A DNA stretch of 64,000 nt, from contig NZ_VFOP01000001.1 in the NCBI RefSeq assembly GCF_006716185.1, positions 930,001 to 994,000 on the forward strand, given 5' to 3'. Each line of letters opens with the position of its first letter. Within the stretch, counting starts at the first letter, position 1. A program made the position numbers and the translations under genes. This DNA is from Ornithinicoccus hortensis (GTDB lineage Bacteria; Actinomycetota; Actinomycetes; Actinomycetales; Dermatophilaceae). The notes under the pieces were generated by a model that was given only the letters and a program-made list of their open reading frames with translations, had not been told where the DNA came from and made no database searches. Positions 8,610-14,340 of this stretch are shown here, one piece after another.

Positions 8610-8813
8610 GGGGTACTCCTGGGAGCGGGTATGGGGTCGGGCGGGGTGCTCGCTCAGCTGCGGGTATGCAGGGTGCCCGGGTCCCGCGGGCCGGTGGGTA
8701 TGCCGGGGCGCGGGTGCGGCAGATCCCGTCCGGTCGGCCGTGGGCCGAGTCGGGCCGGGTCGGCCGCAGGCCGGAGCGGGGGGACTGAGCGGGTGGGGCG
8801 GCGGTCCGGCGCG
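8610..8813 (-). promoter_or_regulatory. Possible attenuator region after leader peptide
   Basis: This 204-nt stretch between the leader ORF and the flavin reductase has no credible gene. It is extremely GC-rich and holds several overlapping CGGCCG/CGGCC dyads around 8735-8775, able to form alternative hairpins. Placed after a Cys-ending leader ORF, it is the expected position for transcription attenuation or translational coupling. This is inference from position only. Confidence 0.4.
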
Positions 8814-8909
8814 TCAGGAACGACAGGCGCCGACCGCCCGACGCATCAGGTCGACGGTGCGCCGCAGGTGCGGGGTGTGAGTCACGCGCGGGAACGTTGC
8901 GTGTGGCAC
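8814..8909 (-). CDS. Putative Cys-ending leader peptide, 31 aa
   Basis: Short ORF starting at GTG 8909, five bases after a perfect GGAGG; an in-frame ATG at 8921 is an alternative. It ends HLRRTVDLMRRAVGACRS. The R-R-x-V-D-L-x-R...C pattern matches the very small putative leader peptides often annotated in actinomycetes ahead of sulfur-metabolism genes, as far as I recall. The single cysteine sits three codons from the stop, suitable for sensing charged tRNA-Cys. The next genes downstream are the flavin reductase and dimethylsulfone monooxygenase, both sulfur scavenging, which fits cysteine-responsive control. Confidence 0.7.
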   Translation of the reverse strand: MPHATFPRVTHTPHLRRTVDLMRRAVGACRS

Positions 8910-9063
8910 TGGGTCCTCCATCGGTCCTGGCGTGAGCACCTGCCCGGGTGGGTGGTTGCTGCGGCGTCGATGAGCCAGGTCTCTCGGCCGCTCTGGATGG
9001 GTGCGCCTAGTCGACCACAGGATCTTCGGCCATGTCAATCCACCGGGTCCGGGAGCCGCAGGA

Positions 9064-9696
9064 TCAGCGGGGTGCCCGGAGGCGCACCGCCCGGAGAAGG
9101 GTGAACGGACCCGGTTGCGGCAGACGGATCCCGGTGAGGGCCTCGGCCGTGGTCAGACCGACCGCGAGGTGCTGGTCGGGGAGGTGCTGGTCGGGATCGG
9201 CCGTCCCGCCACCGTGCCGACTCGCCGCGGCCATCGCCGCGGCGAGGGCGGCGGACAACTCGCCGGTGTGCTCCGGACGGGTGTTGCTGCCCGGCACGGT
9301 GTCGGACAGGTCGTAGCCCTCAGTGGTCTCGCCGTCGACCGCGGAGGCGACCCGGACCCCGCTCCCGGTCCACCGCACCGAGATCGCCACGCCGCCCAGG
9401 GACAGCCGGTCGACGAGCGCCGCGACGTCGGTGCCCACCGGCTCCAGGACGACGGCACCACCGAGCGTGGGCACCAGGCCGGCGAGGGGATCGTCGGGGT
9501 GGGTGCTGTTGTGGTGCAGTAGGCCCGGCAGGCGGGTGCGGGAGGGGGTGGCCCTGCTGAGGTGGACGACCTCACCGACCCGGTAGTGGTCCCGGCCCCG
9601 GACCCAGAGCGCACAGCCCGAGGCGCGGAGTGGCTCGGCCCAGCGCCGCACCAGCGACCGGTAGTGGGAGAACACCTCGTCCACCGCACCGGTCAT
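9064..9696 (-). CDS. Hypothetical protein, 210 aa
   Basis: Unrecognised soluble protein starting MTGAVDEVFSHYRSLV at ATG 9696. The N-terminal half is beta-rich (ALWVRGRDHYRVGEVVHLSR); the middle is Ala-rich and helical. The C-terminus TTAEALTGIRLPQPG is reminiscent of the end of DUF6461-type proteins, a weak resemblance. The reading frame remains open to 9864, but the extra sequence is low-complexity Arg/Pro and overlaps the divergent sigma gene, so the shorter start is preferred. The next gene on this side, at 9762, is divergent with only 65 bp between. Confidence 0.55.
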   Translation of the reverse strand: MTGAVDEVFSHYRSLVRRWAEPLRASGCALWVRGRDHYRVGEVVHLSRATPSRTRLPGLLHHNSTHPDDPLAGLVPTLGGAVVLEPVGTDVAALVDRLSLGGVAISVRWTGSGVRVASAVDGETTEGYDLSDTVPGSNTRPEHTGELSAALAAAMAAASRHGGGTADPDQHLPDQHLAVGLTTAEALTGIRLPQPGPFTLLRAVRLRAPR

Positions 9697-9761
9697 GGTC
9701 ACACCGTAGTCAGGTCGCCTCGTCCGCGCGGCCGACCCGGCGATAGGGCAGGATGGAGGCA

Positions 9762-10325
9762 ATGCGCGGCGACCAGGACGGCCCCGACCTGGCGACGACA
9801 CTCGTCGCCGTGGCTCGCGGCGACTAGGCCGCGTTCGCCACCCTCTACGACGCGACGGCCCCACGGGTGCACGGGTTGGTGCTGCGGGTGTTGCGGGACC
9901 GCGCCCAGGCCGAGGAGGTCACCCAGGAAGTGTTCCTGCAGGTATGGCGGACGGCCGGTTCGTTCGACCCGGAACGGGGCAGCGCCGTCTCCTGGTTGCT
10001 GACCCTGGCGCACCGTCGGGCGGTGGACCGGGTCAGGTCGGTGGTGGCCCAATCCGCACGGGAGGATGCCTACGAATCACGTCAGGCAACACCCCCGTTC
10101 GACGCCACGGCGGAGGTTGCCGAGGAGCGATTGGAGGCGGCCGACGTCCGGGACGCGCTCGGGGGACTGAGCGCGATCCAGCGGGAGGCGATCGAGTTGG
10201 CCTACTTCGGGGGACTGACGCACCGCGAGGTGGCGGAACGGCTCGGCATACCGCTGGGCACGGCGAAGACACGGATCAGGGACGGATTGGGCACGATGCG
10301 GGACCGGATGGGAGGTGCGCAGTGA
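9762..10325 (+). pseudogene. sigK: ECF sigma factor SigK, interrupted by in-frame amber codon
   Basis: Reading from ATG 9762 (GGAGG at 9755-9759) gives a SigK/ECF19-type sigma factor of 187 aa, except that codon 22 is TAG (9825-9827). The context is VARGD-stop-AAFATLYDAT, where SigK homologues carry Gln, so one C-to-T change (CAG to TAG) explains it. After the stop everything is intact: region 2 (AEEVTQEVFLQVWRT, LTLAHRRAVDRVRS) and region 4 (YFGGLTHREVAERLGIPLGTAKTRI). A GTG at 9867 could restart translation, giving 152 aa that lack the start of region 2. rskA overlaps the end by 4 nt. Options are a real null or hypomorph, amber read-through, or a sequencing error. Confidence 0.8.
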
Positions 10326-11092
10326 ACGACGAGGGTAGCGTGCACGACCTGGTGGGCGCCTACGTGCTCGATGCCGTTGACGACCGGGAGCGCGCCGCGT
10401 TCGAGGCGCACCTCGCCGGGTGCGCCGACTGTCGGCGGGAGGTGGCCGAACTGTCCGCCCCCGTGGCCGACCTGAGCGCCGGCCTGGAGGAGACGCCCCC
10501 GGAGGGTCTGCGGTCCCGCCTGCTCGAGCAGATCGCCCAGGAACCCCAGGCCCAGGAGCCCCAGGCAGCCCAAGAACCTCGGGCCCTCCACGAGGACCGG
10601 GGCGTCCCCGAGCCCTCCGCCGCCGAGGAGCCCCGGCCCGGACGGCGTCGCGCCTGGTGGGTGGGGATCGCCGCCGCGGCGGCCGTAGGCGTCGGCGCCG
10701 TCGTGGTCACCCAGTGGGGCACGGGCGAGCCGGAACCGGCGGTGGTCGCGGTCCAGGACGTGCTCGACGCGCCGGACGCGCAGCGGAGCACCGAGACGGT
10801 CGACGGAGTGACGGTCTCGGTGGTGACCTCGGCGTCCCTGAACCGGAGTGCCTTCGTGGCCGAGGGGATGGAGCCCGCCCCGGACGGACAGGACTACCAG
10901 CTGTGGTTCGTCCACGAGGACGGGACGGCCGTCTCCGCGGGGTTGATGCCCCGGGGCGAGCAGGACACCAGCGAGGTGGTCCTGGAGGGGGAGGCGGCCG
11001 GGGCCGTGGCCGTCGGGGTGACGCTCGAGCCCGCCGGGGGCTCCGACCAGCCGACGAGTGATCCGTTGGTGGCCGTCCCGCTGTCCGGGTAG
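10322..11092 (+). CDS. rskA: Anti-sigma-K factor RskA
   Basis: Membrane anti-sigma factor, 256 aa. The N-terminal zinc-type anti-sigma motif is visible as HLAGCADC near residues 33-40. A Gln/Glu/Pro-rich linker containing a repeated QAQEPQ-like string follows. There is one transmembrane helix (WWVGIAAAAAVGVGAVVV, about 120-137), then an extracellular RskA domain of about 120 residues ending at PLVAVPLSG. The GTG at 10322 overlaps the sigK stop (GTGA), so the two are translationally coupled. In mycobacteria RskA holds SigK inactive until regulated proteolysis. It is intact although its sigma gene carries an amber codon. Confidence 0.88.
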   Translation: MNDEGSVHDLVGAYVLDAVDDRERAAFEAHLAGCADCRREVAELSAPVADLSAGLEETPPEGLRSRLLEQIAQEPQAQEPQAAQEPRALHEDRGVPEPSAAEEPRPGRRRAWWVGIAAAAAVGVGAVVVTQWGTGEPEPAVVAVQDVLDAPDAQRSTETVDGVTVSVVTSASLNRSAFVAEGMEPAPDGQDYQLWFVHEDGTAVSAGLMPRGEQDTSEVVLEGEAAGAVAVGVTLEPAGGSDQPTSDPLVAVPLSG

Positions 11093-11133
11093 CGGATCAG
11101 CGGCCGGCAGTCGGTCAGCGGTCCCGGAACAGG

Positions 11134-11925
11134 TCAGGAGCCGGGCACCCACCGGGCGAAGACCACGATGTTGTCCACGTGGGCTCCCCGGTCCGGGTCA
11201 TAGATCCCGCCGCAGGTGATCAGGCGCAGCTCCGGGCCCTCGGTGTTGCCGTACACGGTCACCTTGGGGAAGGCGTCCTTGGGGAAGCTCTCGGTGCCGT
11301 ACACCTCGAAGGTCACCGTGCGCCCGTCCTCCCGGTCCACCTCGACGAGGTCGCCGGGCGTCAGCGCGCCCAGGTCGTAGAAGACGCTGGGCACCGATCC
11401 CTGGCTGGTGACGTGGCCCTCGATCACGGTGGGTCCGGCCTCACCGGGGGTGGGTGACCCGTCGTACCAGGCGGCCTCGTCATACCGGTCGCCCGACGGC
11501 ACCTGGAGCGTGCCGTCGTCGGCGAGGCCGAGCGGGTGCAGCGGGCTCGTGACGTCGATCGACGGGATCCGCACCGCTACGGGGTCGGATGCGGGCAGGA
11601 CCGTGGGTGTGGCGGGCGCCTCGCGCGTGGTCGCCGGGCCGTCGCCCACCCCTCCGGGGGACGATCCGGTGCCGCTGCCGCTGCCGCTGTTGGTGCCGGT
11701 GGCGGAGTCGTCGTCGGGGCGGGCGTCGTATGCCGACCCCTCACCCGGGCGCGTCTCGTCGGGGGCCTGCGCGGTCGGCCGGGCAGCGTCTGCTCCCGGC
11801 GTCGGCGGGTCGGCGACCTGGTGCGTGGCGACCCACACCACGATGGCGACGCCCGCGGCGAGCAGCAGCCCGAAGGCCGCGGCCACGAGGGTGCGGCCGC
11901 GACCTCCGGGCTGGGTCGTGCTCAC
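11134..11925 (-). CDS. Class F sortase
   Basis: Membrane-anchored cysteine transpeptidase, 263 aa. An N-terminal transmembrane helix (TLVAAAFGLLLAAGVAIVVW) is followed by a Pro/Ser/Gly-rich linker of about 75 residues and a compact sortase domain. Catalytic His is in TVIEGHV, catalytic Cys in LITCGG, and a later Arg in VVFARWV can serve as the third residue. Single-domain actinobacterial sortases of this size belong to class F. The GTG start at 11925 lies 3 nt after the CHRD-protein gene, making a two-gene unit; the likely substrate is therefore its neighbour. It converges on rskA. Confidence 0.88.
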   Translation of the reverse strand: MSTTQPGGRGRTLVAAAFGLLLAAGVAIVVWVATHQVADPPTPGADAARPTAQAPDETRPGEGSAYDARPDDDSATGTNSGSGSGTGSSPGGVGDGPATTREAPATPTVLPASDPVAVRIPSIDVTSPLHPLGLADDGTLQVPSGDRYDEAAWYDGSPTPGEAGPTVIEGHVTSQGSVPSVFYDLGALTPGDLVEVDREDGRTVTFEVYGTESFPKDAFPKVTVYGNTEGPELRLITCGGIYDPDRGAHVDNIVVFARWVPGS

Positions 11926-11928
11926 GCG

Positions 11929-12705
11929 TCAGGACTCCTGACGGGAGCCGTCCCGGCGCCGGGTCGCGGCGAGACCGAGCCCGCCCGCGGCCAGCGTCAG
12001 GGCACCGATGGCCAGGAACCCGGCGTGCTCCATCCCGCTGGTCCCGCCGCCACCGGTGGCGACGCCGTCCTCGGGCATGCTCATCTGGGCGACGTTGAAC
12101 TCGCCGCACAGCGCCGGGTCGGTGGCCTCCGACGGGAGCTCCGGGTCTAGGTCGGAGGCGATGTCCCCGTCGTAGGCGCCGCTGCCGTCGTGGTCCACGC
12201 CGTGCACCACGATGACCCCGTCGCCCGCGGCGACGTCGGCGGCCGTGGCCTCGTCCAACTCGATGGTCCGCTCGTAGGTGTACGACCCCGTCGACGGGAA
12301 GTTCTCCACGTCGAGCGCGTGGTCACCGCTGGTCATCCCTGGCTCGATGGTCAGGCTCACGGCGACGTCCCCGTAGGAGTCGACCGCGTCGGAGACCTGC
12401 AACGCCCCCTCGTAGCCGTTGCCCTGCTGGTCCGGGTCCGGGCAGGTGTTCTGTCCACCGATGTGGATGTGCTGCGCGTGCGGGGCGCCGTCGAGCAGCC
12501 CGGACGTCTCGATCGTGACGTGCAGCTCGTGGCCCTCGAGCATCCCCCACGCGGTGCCGGAGGCGCCGGAGTGGTTGAGCTCGCTCAGCGTGCCGGACAG
12601 CTCGGTGCCCTCGTGTTCGTGCGCCGAGGCGGGGACGGCTGCCGCGAGGGGCAGACCGACGAGCGCCACGACGGCGAGCGGGGCGAGGCGGGTGGTGGTG
12701 CGCAT
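11929..12705 (-). CDS. Secreted CHRD-domain protein with C-terminal membrane anchor
   Basis: Exported protein of 258 aa. AAGGAG precedes ATG 12705. The signal peptide is MRTTTRLAPLAVVALVGLPL onward, cleaved near PASAHEH. The body resembles a CHRD-type domain: SGTLSELNHSGASGTAW, a His cluster APHAQHIHIGGQ, and GDGVIVVHGVDHDGSG. The C-terminus is a Gly-rich spacer, one hydrophobic helix (FLAIGALTLAAGGLGLAA) and an RRR tail, the layout of a sortase substrate. However, no LPxTG-like pentapeptide is seen before the helix (sequence there is VATGGGGTSGMEHAG). It is followed directly by the class F sortase and preceded by a SigK-like promoter at 12766-12793. Confidence 0.85.
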   Translation of the reverse strand: MRTTTRLAPLAVVALVGLPLAAAVPASAHEHEGTELSGTLSELNHSGASGTAWGMLEGHELHVTIETSGLLDGAPHAQHIHIGGQNTCPDPDQQGNGYEGALQVSDAVDSYGDVAVSLTIEPGMTSGDHALDVENFPSTGSYTYERTIELDEATAADVAAGDGVIVVHGVDHDGSGAYDGDIASDLDPELPSEATDPALCGEFNVAQMSMPEDGVATGGGGTSGMEHAGFLAIGALTLAAGGLGLAATRRRDGSRQES

Positions 12706-12765
12706 GACAACTCCTTGGTGTCGGGATCCGCCGCGGTGTCGACCGTGGCGGCTCTGGCACCGGGG

Positions 12766-12793
12766 GATTCGGAGCGCGCACCCGGCCGGATGG
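12766..12793 (-). promoter_or_regulatory. SigK-type promoter for CHRD-sortase operon
   Basis: On the minus strand CCATCC (12793-12788) and CCGAATC (12772-12766) are separated by 15 nt. This corresponds to the SigK promoter consensus I recall from mycobacteria (CCATCC, about 16 nt, CCGAAT). The implied 5' leader is about 54 nt. It ties the CHRD-sortase operon to the sigK-rskA locus facing it. Confidence 0.65.
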
Positions 12794-12852
12794 GTCGACT
12801 CCCGAACCGCGAGGGCTGGCGCCCGTATGCAGCAGCGGCCAGACTCGATCAC

Positions 12853-13563
12853 GTGGAGAGCACCAGGGTCGTCGTGCGACGGGGGGAGCGCGAGGTCGCC
12901 GGTGTGTGTGGGGAGCAGGAGTCGTGGGCGGAGGCCGCGTCACGGCTCTCCGCAGAACTGGGCGAGGTGAGGGACGTGGTCGCCCGGGACCTCTCGGCGT
13001 CCGAGAAGGTCTTCGACGGCGACCCCGACCTGCGGGTGGCGACCCGGCCGATGACGGCCGGTGACCTGCCCGACCTGCGCCGCTGGCTGCAGGCCGAGCA
13101 CGTCCGACGGTGGTGGCCGACCGGTGACCTGTCCACGGGGGCGGTCCACACGACATACCTGCCCCGGATCGAGGGCAGGAAGGCCATCCGGATGTGGGTG
13201 GTGGAGGCCAACGGTCGGTCGGTCGGATTCGGGCAGGACTATCGGGTCGGCGACCACCCGCAGTTCGCCCTGGTGGCCCCGGATCCCGCGGCCATCGGGG
13301 TCGACTACGCCATCGGGGCGCCGGCCTGGGTGGGACGCGGGCTCGGGGTCCGGTTGTTGTGGGCCTGGCTGACCGGTCTGCGCGACCACTACCCGGACGC
13401 GGCGTCCTGCTTCGCGGCGCCGGATCACCGCAACGCAGCCTCGCTGCGGGTCCTGGAGAAGGCCGGGTTCGAGCAGGGCACCTGGTTCGACGAGCCTCGG
13501 TCGGACGGCCGCTCCGACACCATGGTCGGCTGCACCCTCACGCTCGGGAAGGTGGTCGGGTGA
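12853..13563 (+). CDS. GNAT acetyltransferase (AAC(6')-like)
   Basis: Acetyl-CoA-dependent N-acetyltransferase, 236 aa. The N-terminal 55 residues are an unrelated charged segment. The GNAT fold begins at ATRPMTAGDLPDLRRWL and includes HVRRWW, an aminoglycoside-6'/IucB-like signature, the acetyl-CoA loop GAPAWVGRGLGVRLL, and the C-terminal DHRNAASLRVLEKAGF motif. The GTG at 12853 is the most upstream start not overlapping the divergent CHRD gene; a shorter start is possible. Its 3' end overlaps the convergent PIN toxin gene by 26 nt. The acyl acceptor is unknown. Confidence 0.8.
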   Translation: MESTRVVVRRGEREVAGVCGEQESWAEAASRLSAELGEVRDVVARDLSASEKVFDGDPDLRVATRPMTAGDLPDLRRWLQAEHVRRWWPTGDLSTGAVHTTYLPRIEGRKAIRMWVVEANGRSVGFGQDYRVGDHPQFALVAPDPAAIGVDYAIGAPAWVGRGLGVRLLWAWLTGLRDHYPDAASCFAAPDHRNAASLRVLEKAGFEQGTWFDEPRSDGRSDTMVGCTLTLGKVVG

Positions 13564-13948
13564 GCCGCACCCGGCAGTGACCGGCGGCCGCCCGCGCGAG
13601 GCGGCCGTCGGCGGTCAGCAGGGTCGCATCCTGGGCCTGGGCGAGCACGACGTACGCGGCGTCGTAGCCGGAGAGGGTGTCCCGCAGCCGCCACATGTGG
13701 CGGAGGAGCCCGTCGATCGGCACTGTCGTGACCCGGAGCGTCGGTAGCACCGTGATGGCCTCCTCGGCGTCCTCACGAGAGAGTCGTCCCCCGAGGGCCA
13801 GCCCCCGGAGCGCGTGGAACGCCTCCGCCATCCAGTGGTTCGGCGCCACCCAGTGCGGGTCCCGGGCGAGGGACTGCCGAGTGGCACGCACCTCTGACGC
13901 GGACCCGGCCAATGCGTTGACCAGGACCGACGCGTCCGTGACGATCAT
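13538..13948 (-). CDS. PIN-domain toxin (VapC family)
   Basis: Ribonuclease toxin of the PIN superfamily, 136 aa. Acidic active-site residues are recognisable: Asp in IVTDASVLVNAL, Glu in WMAEAFHALRG, Asp in SGYDAAYVVLA, and Asp in LLTADGRLARA. The ATG at 13948 overlaps the antitoxin stop (ATGA), the usual coupled order of antitoxin then toxin. The last 26 nt overlap the end of the GNAT gene on the other strand. Confidence 0.88.
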   Translation of the reverse strand: MIVTDASVLVNALAGSASEVRATRQSLARDPHWVAPNHWMAEAFHALRGLALGGRLSREDAEEAITVLPTLRVTTVPIDGLLRHMWRLRDTLSGYDAAYVVLAQAQDATLLTADGRLARAAAGHCRVRLTRPPSRA

Positions 13949-14229
13949 GGGCCGCGGTTCTCCTCCGAGGCGGCCCCACGGATCTGGGCGCTGCGCTGCT
14001 CGCGACCCTGCCGGATGATCTCGGCGATGTCTCCGCCCGTGACGGCCGAGTCGCGGACGCGGGCGCGTTCCTCCGCCCATTCCAGGATCTGGCGGTTGCG
14101 CTGGAAACCCGCCTCCTGCTCCAGAACCGCGAGCAGGTAGGACTGCAGCGACTTGCCCTCGGTGCGGGCCCGGTCGGCAAGGGCCTGCCGGGTCTCGTCG
14201 GGGACGTCGCGGATCGTGATCGTCACCAT
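13945..14229 (-). CDS. Ribbon-helix-helix antitoxin (FitA/VapB type)
   Basis: Antitoxin of 94 aa. The N-terminal MVTITIRDVPDETRQAL is a beta strand plus first helix of a ribbon-helix-helix DNA-binding domain of the FitA/CopG type. The charged C-terminal half (WAEERARVRDSAVTGGDIAE) should wrap the toxin. A CTCC-complement ribosome-binding site (GGAGGC) sits just before ATG 14229. Upstream, 14236-14258 contains a TGCATGCA palindrome and TGC-rich half-sites, a plausible autoregulatory operator shared with the divergent helicase promoter. Confidence 0.88.
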   Translation of the reverse strand: MVTITIRDVPDETRQALADRARTEGKSLQSYLLAVLEQEAGFQRNRQILEWAEERARVRDSAVTGGDIAEIIRQGREQRSAQIRGAASEENRGP

Positions 14230-14340
14230 GCCTCCAGTATGCATGCACTCTGCCTGCAGATCGCCTGCGCCGACCGTATCCTCACGCAACCACGCACCCG
14301 GGTGACGGCGCCGTCCACAGGCCAGCGGACGGTATACGTG

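Noticed and set aside
10050-10080. Internal SigK-like promoter before rskA (CAATCC, 16 nt, ACGAATC)
   Set aside because: Only a partial match and inside the sigK reading frame; likely chance.
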